Notes under the pieces: model-generated | What the model saw: the letters and a program-made list of their open reading frames with translations, nothing else | What the model was told of the DNA's origin: nothing | The model's database searches: none | In this document: positions 55,545-64,000 of the stretch, one piece after another | Layout: each line of letters starts with the position of its first letter | Position numbering within the stretch: the first letter of the stretch is position 1 | Source: Collinsella sp. TF08-11AT | GTDB taxonomy: Bacteria; Actinomycetota; Coriobacteriia; Coriobacteriales; Coriobacteriaceae | NCBI RefSeq assembly: GCF_003437035.1 | Contig: NZ_QSRL01000001.1 | Location: 403,107-467,106 of the forward strand | Direction of reading: 5' to 3' | DNA length: 64,000 nucleotides | Position numbers and translations under genes: made by a program

Positions 55545-58432
55545 TCGAGGACGCGGTTTCGTCAGGAACGCCGCAGTTTGTCATCGATTCCTATGCCACG
55601 CTTGCCGAGCGCGCCAAAACCCAAGCGTTTGGTCTCATCGAGGAAGATGTTATCGTCCTCGATACCGAGACCACGGGTCTTTCGGTGCAGGACAACGAGC
55701 TGATCGAGATCTCGGCGGCCCGTCTTTCGGGCCGCGAGGTCATCGACCGCTTCGATACCTTCGTGCATCCCAGGCAGCTGATTCCCGCCGAGATTACCGA
55801 GCTCACGAGCATTACAAATGTCGATGTTGCAGATGCCCCGTCGGCGGTTGAGGCCGTCGCCGCTCTCGCCGATTTTGTCGGTGGCTGCCCGGTGATCGCA
55901 CACAACGCCACGTTCGACCGCTCGTTTATCGAGTCGGTCAAAGGCGGCGTCAACGTGAGCGATATTTGGATCGATTCGCTGGCGCTGTCGCGCATCGCGC
56001 TTCCGCGCCTGGCCTCGCACAAGCTGTCTTTTATGGCCGATCTGTTTGGCTGCGACTCGGTATCACATCGTGCCAATGCCGACGTCGACGCCCTGTGTGG
56101 CGTATGGCGCGTGTTGCTCGTGGCGCTCACCGACTTGCCCCAGGGCCTCATGGCGCGCCTAGCCGACATGCATCCGGACGTGCCTTGGTCCTATCGTCCT
56201 ATCTTCTCATTCTTGGCAAGGCAGAACCCTGGTTCTATCTTCTCTCTCAGCGCCGCTCGTGCTGACGTTCTCAAGGCCGATCGCGCCGACGATCGGGTGG
56301 ACGCCGATGAGCTGCCGGTTCTCAAGATGCCGAGTCGTGAGGAGATCGAGGCAGACTATGCGCCAGGTGGCCTGGTCAATCGCATGTATCCCACCTACGA
56401 GCCGCGTGATGAGCAGATCGCGATGGCACTCGAGGTCCGCGATGCGCTGGTCACGGGCACTCATCGAGTAATTGAGGCAGGCACAGGCGTCGGCAAATCG
56501 ATGGCCTATCTGGTGCCTTTTGCCGAGGCAGCACGCCGTAACAACATCACGGTAGGTATTGCGACCAAATCGAACAATCTTGCCGACCAGCTCATGTACC
56601 ATGAGCTGCCAAAACTTGCCGAGCAACTGGACGGTGGTCTGTCATTTTGCGCTCTCAAGGGGTATGACCACTATCCGTGCCTGCGCAAGCTCGAGCGCAT
56701 GAGCCGCGGCCAGGTCGAGATTACCACCAAGCGCGATCCGGCGGACACGCTCACGGCGGTCGCGGTCATTATGGCGTACGTCTGCCAATCAGCCGATGGC
56801 GACCTCGACTCGCTCGGCATTCGGTGGCGCAGCGTCAACCGTCCCGACTTTACGACGGCCTCGCGCGAGTGTGCTCGTCGCCTCTGCCCGTTTTTCCCTG
56901 ATAAATGTTTGGTCCACGGCGCTCGCCGTCGTGCGGCGCATGCCGATGTGGTGGTCACCAACCATTCCCTGCTGTTCCGCAACGTCGCGGCCGAGGGCAG
57001 GATTTTGCCTCCGATTCGTCATTGGGTAATCGACGAGGCCCATTCCATCGAGCGCGAGGCGCGCCGTCAGTGGGCGCGTGTGGTGTCGGCGGACGAATCG
57101 CGCGTTCTGTTTGAGCGTCTGGGTGGCTCGAGCACCGGCGCGCTAAGCCAGGTTTCCCGTGATTTGGCAACCTCCGAGGGCTCTACGCTCTATCTGGGCC
57201 TTACTGCCAAGGCGACGTCGACGGTTGCGCGCGCGAGCATGGCGATCGCCGGCGTGTTCGATGGCGTTCGCGAGCTCGGCCGCCGTGCGCGTGGGGGTTA
57301 TGACAATGCCAATCTATGGATTGGCCCCGAGCTGCGCGAATCTGACGACTGGCATGATTTCTTACAGTCGGCCTACACTGGCATCGACGCATTGGAACAA
57401 GCTGACAAGAGCGTCGACGCGCTGGTGCAAGCCGTCGCCGCCGACAAGCCAGAGGTTGTTGTCGACCTGGGTGATATCTCGCGCCGCCTGCACGAGCTGG
57501 CCGAGAACCTAAAACTCATCATTGATGGTACCGATGAACACTACGTGTATTCGCTGCAGGTCAATCGCAGGCTGCGTGCCGGCGGAGAGTCAATGACCGC
57601 AGAGCGCATCGACATTGGCGAGGCCTTGGCAACCGAGTGGCTGCCCGAGGTTCACACGGCTATCTTTGCCTCGGCGACCATGACGGTGTCCAAAAGCTTT
57701 GAGCACTTTAACCATGCGGTCGGCCTTGATCGCATCGGTGCTTCAACGTCGTCATCGCTGCACTTGGATTCGAGCTACGACTTCGATTCGAACATGGCTG
57801 TAGTCGTTGCGGGCGATATCCCCGATCCGCGCGATCGTGAGAGCTATCTTACGGCGCTCGAGCGCGTACTGGTCGACGCCCATCTTGCCATGGGCGGATC
57901 GGTGCTCACGTTGTTCACCAATCGGCGCGACATGGAGGACCTATACGCCCGCGTTGAGCCCAAGATGGCCCGTGCGGGTCTGGAGCTCAACTGCCAGCAG
58001 CGCAACTCATCTCCTCGTCGCCTGCGCGACCGGTTTATCAACGAACCGACCTCGTCGCTTTTTGCGCTCAAGGCCTTCTGGGAGGGGTTTGATGCCAGCG
58101 GCGAGACGCTGCGCTGCGTCATCATTCCCAAGTTGCCGTTCTCAAGCCCCACGGACCCGCTCTCGTGCGAGCGCAACCTGCGCGAAGACCGCGCATGGGC
58201 GCGCTATTCGCTGCCCGAGGCGGTGCTCGAGGTTAAGCAGGCCGCGGGGCGTTTGATTCGCTCGTCGACCGATAGCGGCGTGCTGATCTTGGCGGATCCT
58301 CGCCTGGTGACGAAGGGCTATGGCAAGAAGTTCTTAACGTCGCTGCCCACGAGCTCCTACCAGCGCATCGAATCGGCGCAGATCGGGCACTATCTACAGC
58401 TGTGGCGCGCACGCCACGAGCGGCGGCGCTAA
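55538..58432 (+). CDS. DnaQ-type exonuclease fused to DinG-type helicase
   Basis: The 964-residue protein has an N-terminal 3'-5' exonuclease domain (LDTETTGLSVQDNELIEISA, HNATFDRSFIESV) and a DinG/XPD-type helicase. The helicase has Walker A EAGTGVGKSMAYLVP and DEAH box VIDEAHSIEREA, plus four Cys for an iron-sulphur cluster (CALKGYDHYPC, CARRLCPFFPDKC). It likely resolves DNA structures in repair, as in B. subtilis-type DinG. It follows ddl with an overlap and converges with the pafC-like gene, sharing four bases at the stop codons. Confidence 0.92.
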   Translation: MLIEDAVSSGTPQFVIDSYATLAERAKTQAFGLIEEDVIVLDTETTGLSVQDNELIEISAARLSGREVIDRFDTFVHPRQLIPAEITELTSITNVDVADAPSAVEAVAALADFVGGCPVIAHNATFDRSFIESVKGGVNVSDIWIDSLALSRIALPRLASHKLSFMADLFGCDSVSHRANADVDALCGVWRVLLVALTDLPQGLMARLADMHPDVPWSYRPIFSFLARQNPGSIFSLSAARADVLKADRADDRVDADELPVLKMPSREEIEADYAPGGLVNRMYPTYEPRDEQIAMALEVRDALVTGTHRVIEAGTGVGKSMAYLVPFAEAARRNNITVGIATKSNNLADQLMYHELPKLAEQLDGGLSFCALKGYDHYPCLRKLERMSRGQVEITTKRDPADTLTAVAVIMAYVCQSADGDLDSLGIRWRSVNRPDFTTASRECARRLCPFFPDKCLVHGARRRAAHADVVVTNHSLLFRNVAAEGRILPPIRHWVIDEAHSIEREARRQWARVVSADESRVLFERLGGSSTGALSQVSRDLATSEGSTLYLGLTAKATSTVARASMAIAGVFDGVRELGRRARGGYDNANLWIGPELRESDDWHDFLQSAYTGIDALEQADKSVDALVQAVAADKPEVVVDLGDISRRLHELAENLKLIIDGTDEHYVYSLQVNRRLRAGGESMTAERIDIGEALATEWLPEVHTAIFASATMTVSKSFEHFNHAVGLDRIGASTSSSLHLDSSYDFDSNMAVVVAGDIPDPRDRESYLTALERVLVDAHLAMGGSVLTLFTNRRDMEDLYARVEPKMARAGLELNCQQRNSSPRRLRDRFINEPTSSLFALKAFWEGFDASGETLRCVIIPKLPFSSPTDPLSCERNLREDRAWARYSLPEAVLEVKQAAGRLIRSSTDSGVLILADPRLVTKGYGKKFLTSLPTSSYQRIESAQIGHYLQLWRARHERRR

Positions 58433-59346
58433 AGCGGACAGACGAGAGTTTTTGCCATATCGCACAGACGCTTTGACAGGGTGGGGTCATCCAAGATGCG
58501 GATGGCTCCGCCCGCTGCGATTATCTGGCTCAGTAGCCAACGCTCGGAGCCGTAATGCACGGTTACCGTTGCCATGTCTGCCCCGCTGCGCTCGATGAGG
58601 GTGATGCCGGCCCAGTCCAGATGCTCCGCCATATCGAATGGCATCAAGAGCTTTGCGCTACGCTGCGTCCGGGCAAGGGAATCGTGGAGGGATGCGACGT
58701 CCGGTGCGTGAGGCACGACGGAGTCTTCCGTCAAGGCGAGTCCCTCGATTTTATCCATGCGATAGGTGCGCTGCTCATCGACCGCGATGTCCCAGGCAAT
58801 CAGATATGTTTGGTCGCCGTTTGCTGTAATGCGCAAGGGGTCGACCAGACGCTCGCGTGGCCGCGCATCGTCCATCGAGCGATACGAGATACGACAGCGA
58901 ACGCCGTCCTGAATGGCGCAGCTCAGCTGCTGCCAGTGCGACCCGTGGTTGACGGTGTCAAAGACGCGCTGGTTATAGCCGAGCTCTTCGGGTAGAAGAG
59001 CATGTCGAATTCGAGCCGCCGCCTGGGGCTCGATCCCCAACGATTCAAGTTCGTGGTTGAGCACAGCGCCCTCGGCGGCACTCAGGCGCAGCGGTAGTAC
59101 ACGCCCGGCGTCACCGGTGAGGACCACGCGCTCGCCGTGGCATTCGCAGATGATACGCGCACCCGATTCTCGGTCCGCGAGCGTCGAGACGATCTCGAGA
59201 ATCTCGTCGAGCGACGCCCCCGTGATGTCAAAGCGACTGCAAATCTCGGTTCGTGTCATGCCGCTCTCGCCGGCGGCGTAGAGGGCCTCCATGATGTCGA
59301 TGGCGCGCGAGAGCCTCTGCTCGCTGGTGAGTTTACGCACGGGCAT
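58429..59346 (-). CDS. WYL-domain regulator, PafC-like
   Basis: The 305-residue protein has a helix-turn-helix start (LTSEQRLSRAIDIMEALYAAG, TRTEICSRFDITGASLDEIL) and a WYL-domain core (CRISYRSMDDARPRERLVDPLRI, TYLIAWDIAVDEQRTYRMDKIEGL). It is paired with the gene just upstream, whose stop codon its start overlaps by 14 bases. This matches the PafB-PafC pair of actinobacteria, which activate a LexA-independent DNA damage response. The assignment is from domain order and pairing. Confidence 0.82.
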   Translation of the reverse strand: MPVRKLTSEQRLSRAIDIMEALYAAGESGMTRTEICSRFDITGASLDEILEIVSTLADRESGARIICECHGERVVLTGDAGRVLPLRLSAAEGAVLNHELESLGIEPQAAARIRHALLPEELGYNQRVFDTVNHGSHWQQLSCAIQDGVRCRISYRSMDDARPRERLVDPLRITANGDQTYLIAWDIAVDEQRTYRMDKIEGLALTEDSVVPHAPDVASLHDSLARTQRSAKLLMPFDMAEHLDWAGITLIERSGADMATVTVHYGSERWLLSQIIAAGGAIRILDDPTLSKRLCDMAKTLVCPL

Positions 59347-60355
59347 GCTCGTGCACCGTCCTTTCAATGAGGTGGTTCCACGCCTGCTTGAGCGATTTGG
59401 GGGCCATGGGCCTCATGCCGTCCATGGCGTGGGCCATGCAAAATGAGGCGGCGGCTTCAAGATCGCGCACGTCAACGGTCCAAGTCCATCCCGAATCGGT
59501 GTGTGCGAGCTCACCTCGCCCGCGCGTGAGGCCGTTGATCATATCGATCTGCGTCTGCGGGGCGAACGAGAACGTAGCCGCAACGGGCGGGCGGTCGGCA
59601 AAATCGAATTCAAAGAACAGGTAGTCGTTGAGATTGAATTCTGCAGGGATGGCGTAGGCCTTCGAAGGACGCCAAGCGCGAACGATACGGTCGCAGCGGA
59701 ATGTCCTGATGTCGTCGGTGGCATTGTCGAGGCCGCAGAAGTACGCAACGCCCTCGCGCTCGAACATGCCGTAGACGCAGACGGTACGCTCTTTCTGCTC
59801 ACCGCGTCCGTTCTGATATAAAAATCGCAGCGCGCATCGCTCGGCAAAGGCGCTCCATACCGCATCGACGGTGGGAGAGCGGCGGATCGGTGCTTCGTCC
59901 GCCGTCGTCCTGCCGGTGAGGTAGGCAATCTTGGAACGAATGTCGGCAAGCGGCGCGGCAAAAGTGGATGAGCCGGCCGCTATTGTCTGGTCGATAGCGT
60001 TGAGCAGGATATCGGCGTCGTCTGCGGTGATGAGGCCGCCTGCCGCAAACGTGTGCTCGCGGTCGATTGTCCATGAGCTTTCCTCGGTCTCCTGCGCGCC
60101 GGCGGGGCGAACCTCCTTGATTAGGATGCCGCGTTCGAGCAGTTTGTCACGATCGCGCCGAAACTTGCGCTTATCCGAGTCGATATTGCCCGAGCCATAT
60201 CCCAGGTCAGAATCCAAGACGATCTGCTCGGTCGTCAGCGGTTCGGGGGAGCTGTTGAGCACAAAGAAAAGATTGAGGATGCGCTGAGCCGTTTTATCGA
60301 AACTGGGCTCCGAATTCCCCTTTTTAATTGTCGCGGTCGCGTCGCTTGCCGTCAT
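59333..60355 (-). CDS. WYL-domain regulator, PafB-like
   Basis: The 340-residue protein has an N-terminal winged helix (TAQRILNLFFVLNSSPEPLT, KFRRDRDKLLERGILIKEV) and a WYL core (ALRFLYQNGRGEQKERTVCVYGMFEREGVAYFCGLDNATDDIRTFRCDRI in short units RFLYQNGRG and VAYFCGLD). It is the first gene of the pair and is divergent from the M28-like gene. GAGGA-type bases lie six bases before the ATG. The partner is the PafC-like gene. Confidence 0.82.
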   Translation of the reverse strand: MTASDATATIKKGNSEPSFDKTAQRILNLFFVLNSSPEPLTTEQIVLDSDLGYGSGNIDSDKRKFRRDRDKLLERGILIKEVRPAGAQETEESSWTIDREHTFAAGGLITADDADILLNAIDQTIAAGSSTFAAPLADIRSKIAYLTGRTTADEAPIRRSPTVDAVWSAFAERCALRFLYQNGRGEQKERTVCVYGMFEREGVAYFCGLDNATDDIRTFRCDRIVRAWRPSKAYAIPAEFNLNDYLFFEFDFADRPPVAATFSFAPQTQIDMINGLTRGRGELAHTDSGWTWTVDVRDLEAAASFCMAHAMDGMRPMAPKSLKQAWNHLIERTVHEHARA

Positions 60356-60553
60356 AGAGTCCTCGCATGAGAAGGTGGTTTGCTGCCATGATTTTAGTCC
60401 GATATGGAGATTAGGCTATATCCTTGTCCGCTCGGGGCGTTAAGATGGCCCGAATTCGGTCGTTTGCGCTCGCTCGGGGTATACTTTCGACTATATACGG
60501 TTCTAATGTGCATGCATTGGGCCTATTTGTCGGATTATGGATGTGGAGCGCAC

Positions 60554-63500
60554 ATGGCGAACACCCAGAACTATATTAACCACCTGCTGCAGAACACCGG
60601 CATCACGCCGGCATGCAGCGAAGAAGAGCGCTTGGCTGCCGAGGATATCGCTCAGATCTTCCGCAACCACGGCTTTGATCCCGAGGTTCAGGAGTTCAAT
60701 GCCCCGGCGCCCAGCAGGTTGGCATTTGCCGTTACCGGTATTCTTGCGTTTGCCGGCGCCCTGCTGATGGGCATCGGTGGCGGCATCGGCTTGGTCGGCA
60801 CCTTGCTGGCCATTGTCGGCGCCGTTCTTTACGTGCTCGAGCGCACGGGCCACCCCGTGGTTTCGCGCCTGGGCAAGACGGGCGTGAGCCAAAATGTCAT
60901 CGCCTACCACAAGGCCTCGGGCCCGCTCGCGTCTCCGCGCAACCGTCCGGTGGTCGTTGTCGCACACTACGACTCTCCCCGTGCTGAGCTGCTCGCCCGC
61001 GAGCCCTATGCTTCGTATCGTGCGCTCATCGCCAAGCTGTTGCCCGTTGCCACGGTTGCCCCTGCTGCCGTTGCCATCTTGCGTATCCTGCCGCTCCCCG
61101 GCGCGCTCAAGGTTCTGCTGTGGATTGTCGCGATCCTCGCTTCCCTCGTTGCGCTCGCCAACGCGGCAAACATCATTTCTAACCGTTTTGTGCTTCCCTA
61201 TACGTCCGGCGCAGTGTGCAACAAGTCTTCTGTCGCCGCTATGCTCGGCGTTATGGACAACGTTGCTCCCTTCCAGGGCGAAAACGAGTTTCCCGACGAT
61301 GTTCCGTTCGATACCTATTTTGGGGAGCAGAAGCGTCGTGCCGAGGAGATGGCGCGCGCAGCAGCGGAGTATGCCGCGGCCCAACAGCAAAACGACTACG
61401 GCAACACCATCGAGTATGAAGAGCCTACCTACGCCGAGGACGAGTTCGGTCAGCCGATTGCTCCCGCCGCTCAGACCGAGCCCGAACAGGGCGAGGCTTT
61501 CGACGAGCAGATCGAGGGCTTTGAGGGTGCGTCTGCCGACGAGACGCTGATTGGCGCCATCGTGCCCGAGGATCAGAATCAGGCTGTCCAGGCCGAAGAG
61601 TTCAATGACGAGGTTCCCACTGCCGAGCCGGCGGAGGAGCCTGTCGCGGCCGAGCCCGAGCCCAGGCTCTATCGCAATGCCGCCGGCAACATCCGCTTTG
61701 GTTCGGATGCCATCCGTGCGCTCGGAATGCTTCCCGAGTCCTGCACGCTCGATTACGAGGAAGGCGAGGAGCCGACGTTTGAGCCCGAGCCTGCCCCCGT
61801 CGTGACTGCATCTGCGCCCGTTGTCGCCGTGGATGATGAGTCTGCCGCGGTTGCCGCTGCCGTTGCCGAGCCCGAGGCGGTGTCCGCGATCGATCCCGCG
61901 GCAGGACTGGACATTTTGGCTCCCGCCGCGCCGGCGCAAGACGTTAGGGACGAGCCTGACGACGATTACGCTGAACAGCCGAGGCGCGTGTCTTACGAGA
62001 GCGATACTGATTTCTCGGCCGAGATTCCCGCGGCAACGCCCCATGCCGATATTGCATCCGCGTTCTCTTCGATTGGCGCCAGCGCTTCCAACTTCTTTAA
62101 GGGTGCGCTTGCAAAGGGCAGGAAATTTGTCGACGATTTCGAGGGGAAGCGCGTTGCCGCACGCGAGGCTGCCGAGCAGGAGGCTATCGCTCAGCAGCAG
62201 GCAGCCGAGGCGGCACGTGAGCGCGCGGCGCAAGAGTTCGAGCAGAACGAGGCTATGCAGTCCGTGCCTGTCGACGCCGCCGAAGCTACAACGTCCTTTG
62301 AGGCTCAGCAGCACGTCGATAGCACCATGTCGTTTGATGCCGCGCAGTTCGATTCCACGATAACGTTTGAAAAGCAAGGCACCGCGATTGCCGAGCCCCT
62401 TCCTGTTTCCGATGAGCAGGGCGACGCGGCAGACGATGACGAGCCTATTGATGCTGCCGAAATCCAAGATGTCGCCGGGCACGAGCCCGTCGAGGTCAAC
62501 TGTGACGAAGAGCAATACGCGGCAGCCGATCAAGGTGATTCGACCGAGGTCGAGCAGGAGGAAGTGCCTGCGGTTTCCGAGGCTCCCGAGACAGATGAGT
62601 CGAGGCCTTACTCCACGCAGATTTTCACCATGCCGACCCCGAGTGGTTCCGGTGCCACGGTTGCCGATGTCGCTCCCACCCAGGACGAAACGGTCGATTC
62701 CCTTATGGCCCAGATTTCCTCCCAGGCATCACCGCGTCCGCAGGTGAATGTTCCCGATCCGGCGTCGGCTCCGTCGCCTGCACCTTCCTCGTCTCCGCTG
62801 GCTTCGGTCCCCGATCCGTCGCTGCCGTCGATGAAGCAGGCAAACGTTGCGTCTCGCACGTCGCTGTTCGACCTTCCCGACCCCTCCGCACAGGTCAACG
62901 ACCCCTTTGCTACCGCTCAGGGCCCCGAACCAACATCGGCACCCGTTGCGCCTCCTAGGCCCGTTGCGTCGGGCGCTCAGCCGATCGAGACCATTTCGGC
63001 TCCCGCCCCGGCGGCGCCCAAGTCTCGCAAGCGCGGCCTGGGCGGCCTGTTCGGTCGTAAAAAGAAAAACGAACAGGACAGCATGAGTGATTGGCTGGGC
63101 GTCGAAGACGATTACGATGCCAAGAAGTCCGGTCGCGGCATCGGTTCGTGGGATAATTTCGAGGACGATAACGATGGCTGGAAGGGCGGCGCTACGTCTT
63201 CCGACGGCGCTTCTTCCGAAGATATGCTCTCGGCTGTCGCCTCTATGGGTGACGATGAGCTGCTCGGTCACGATATCTGGTTTGTGGCAACGGGCGCCTC
63301 GGATTGTGATGGCGCCGGCATGAAGGCCTTCTTGGCTTCGCATCGCGATAAGCTCCGCGGCGTATTCTTCATCAATCTTGAATCCGTCGGCGCCGGTAGG
63401 CTTTCGGTGGTGACGGTTGAGGGCGAACAGCAGCTGCTCAAGGGCGATCGCCGCATCATGAACCTGGTCAGCAAGGTGTGCAAGTCGTTCCATGTCGATT

Positions 63501-63700
63501 GTGGCGCGCTCGAGATGCCCTATGCCAAGACCGATGCCTACGCCGCGCTCGAGGCGAGCCGCCGAGCCCTCACCATCGCCGGCGTGGACGGCACGCGTCT
63601 GGCTTGCGCTCGTACCGAGGACGACCTGCCCCACAATGTCAACCCGACGAACATTGCCACGGTATCCGAGGTCGTGACCGAGGTTATCCGCCGTTCGTAG
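60554..63700 (+). CDS. Giant membrane protein with split M28-peptidase-like domain
   Basis: The 1048-residue protein has four hydrophobic helices in two pairs (about residues 55-95 and 165-210). An M28-like half carries AHYDSP (His138, Asp140), and the region about residue 219 reads SGAVCNKSSVA where zinc peptidases have an Asp. Residues 245-895 are low-complexity, acidic and Ala/Pro-rich. The second M28-like half begins near GHDIWFVATGASDCDGAG (residue 906), where the usual Glu-Glu is Ser-Asp, and includes FINLESVGAG and TDAYAAL. Several metal ligands are thus changed. GGAG lies six bases before the ATG. Confidence 0.72.
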   Translation: MANTQNYINHLLQNTGITPACSEEERLAAEDIAQIFRNHGFDPEVQEFNAPAPSRLAFAVTGILAFAGALLMGIGGGIGLVGTLLAIVGAVLYVLERTGHPVVSRLGKTGVSQNVIAYHKASGPLASPRNRPVVVVAHYDSPRAELLAREPYASYRALIAKLLPVATVAPAAVAILRILPLPGALKVLLWIVAILASLVALANAANIISNRFVLPYTSGAVCNKSSVAAMLGVMDNVAPFQGENEFPDDVPFDTYFGEQKRRAEEMARAAAEYAAAQQQNDYGNTIEYEEPTYAEDEFGQPIAPAAQTEPEQGEAFDEQIEGFEGASADETLIGAIVPEDQNQAVQAEEFNDEVPTAEPAEEPVAAEPEPRLYRNAAGNIRFGSDAIRALGMLPESCTLDYEEGEEPTFEPEPAPVVTASAPVVAVDDESAAVAAAVAEPEAVSAIDPAAGLDILAPAAPAQDVRDEPDDDYAEQPRRVSYESDTDFSAEIPAATPHADIASAFSSIGASASNFFKGALAKGRKFVDDFEGKRVAAREAAEQEAIAQQQAAEAARERAAQEFEQNEAMQSVPVDAAEATTSFEAQQHVDSTMSFDAAQFDSTITFEKQGTAIAEPLPVSDEQGDAADDDEPIDAAEIQDVAGHEPVEVNCDEEQYAAADQGDSTEVEQEEVPAVSEAPETDESRPYSTQIFTMPTPSGSGATVADVAPTQDETVDSLMAQISSQASPRPQVNVPDPASAPSPAPSSSPLASVPDPSLPSMKQANVASRTSLFDLPDPSAQVNDPFATAQGPEPTSAPVAPPRPVASGAQPIETISAPAPAAPKSRKRGLGGLFGRKKKNEQDSMSDWLGVEDDYDAKKSGRGIGSWDNFEDDNDGWKGGATSSDGASSEDMLSAVASMGDDELLGHDIWFVATGASDCDGAGMKAFLASHRDKLRGVFFINLESVGAGRLSVVTVEGEQQLLKGDRRIMNLVSKVCKSFHVDCGALEMPYAKTDAYAALEASRRALTIAGVDGTRLACARTEDDLPHNVNPTNIATVSEVVTEVIRRS

Positions 63701-63721
63701 ACGGAGCTCTAAGGAGTCAAC

Positions 63722-63940
63722 GTGTTTTCGTATATTAAGCGCCATTGGCCTGTCTACGTGATTTTGACCTTGATTGCCATTGCGTTAGGGTTTGGAGCTG
63801 CCTACATCGTGGGCGCGAAGGGCTCGACCCCCGCCTCCGCAATCAGCGAAGAGGTGGAGCAAGAACAGAGCACGGGTGCCGATGGGATTCCTGAGTCCGA
63901 GCAAGCAATCGTTGATGGTGGATCTTCGTCTGCAGAGTAG
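63722..63940 (+). CDS. Small single-pass membrane protein of unknown function
   Basis: The 72-residue protein begins MFSYIKRHWPVYVILTLIA and has one membrane helix (about residues 10-30), then a soluble acidic tail (EEVEQEQSTGADGIPESEQ). AAGGAG lies five bases before the GTG. It is 21 bases downstream of the M28-like gene and reads in the same direction, so the two are probably co-transcribed. Confidence 0.7.
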   Translation: MFSYIKRHWPVYVILTLIAIALGFGAAYIVGAKGSTPASAISEEVEQEQSTGADGIPESEQAIVDGGSSSAE

Positions 63941-63970
63941 ATGCGGCGATTTAAATGATTGAAAGCGGGC

Positions 63971-64000
63971 GAGCCGGGGGACTGGCTCCCCCCCCTTTTT
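63971..64000 (+). terminator. Terminator at the window edge
   Basis: GAGCCGGGGG-A-C-TGGCTCCCCCCC-type stem followed by TTTTT lies 30 bases after the last gene. The window ends inside it. Confidence 0.65.

Overview
The window looks like the replication-origin region of a high-GC Gram-positive gut actinobacterium of class Coriobacteriia, most likely Collinsella or a close relative. That assignment is an inference from the gene order dnaA-dnaN-recF-dciA(DUF721)-gyrB-gyrA, the divergent block rpmH-rnpA-yidD-yidC-khpB(jag)-rsmG-parA-parB, frequent GTG and TTG starts, PafB/PafC-type WYL regulators and LPXTG-like pilins. No rRNA gene, CRISPR array or complete insertion sequence was seen. Gene direction switches at about 48.0 kb (leftward on the left, mostly rightward on the right), where DnaA-box-like 9-mers cluster, so oriC is placed between the GHKL ATPase gene and rpmH.

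Layout. 0-5.8 kb: the start of a secreted protein cut by the window edge, a MarR regulator, a small membrane protein, a complete mannose-family PTS operon (EIIA-EIIB-EIIC-EIID) and its divergent GntR/HutC regulator. 5.8-20.6 kb: metabolic and core genes read leftwards (carA-carB, a membrane protein with an ABC exporter, a Nudix hydrolase, purD, purA, dnaB, rpsF-ssb-rpsR-rplI). 21.1-24.9 kb: two tRNA-Ser genes, an inverted tRNA-Ser fragment, a DUF559-like nuclease gene bracketed by two inverted copies of a palindrome, a TRIC-family channel and a polymer-forming membrane protein. 25.0-32.4 kb: a sortase-dependent pilus/adhesin locus with two homopolymer tracts, one of which breaks the large adhesin gene, and no sortase. 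32.7-36.6 kb: typA, three small genes and a tRNA Ile-Ala-Ile cluster. 36.6-48 kb: gyrA, gyrB, dciA, recF, dnaN, dnaA and a GHKL-ATPase/winged-helix protein next to the origin. 48-53.3 kb: rpmH to parB, with three perfect parS sites at exact 39-bp steps in front of parA. 53.4-64 kb: rlmN, ddl, a DnaQ-DinG exonuclease/helicase, the PafC/PafB-like pair, a giant split M28-like membrane protein and a small membrane protein.

How it works together. The 36.8-53.3 kb part is the initiation and segregation centre: DnaA and its boxes, the clamp, gyrase, a DciA-type helicase loader (dnaB itself lies at 17-19 kb), and ParA/ParB with parS. The accessory content (PTS, pilus, nuclease module) fits a host-associated bacterium using sugars and varying its surface.

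The most unusual material: (1) the DUF559 gene framed by inverted palindromes beside an inverted tRNA-Ser fragment; (2) the GHKL ATPase with a Q/P/Y-rich linker and winged helix between oriC and dnaA; (3) the pilus locus with C11/G11 and G6 tracts suggesting phase variation; (4) the M28-like protein whose two halves are separated by about 650 disordered residues and which has lost expected metal ligands; (5) several unrelated long intergenic palindromes; (6) a Phe at the GyrA quinolone position. All readings were made by eye, without database searches.
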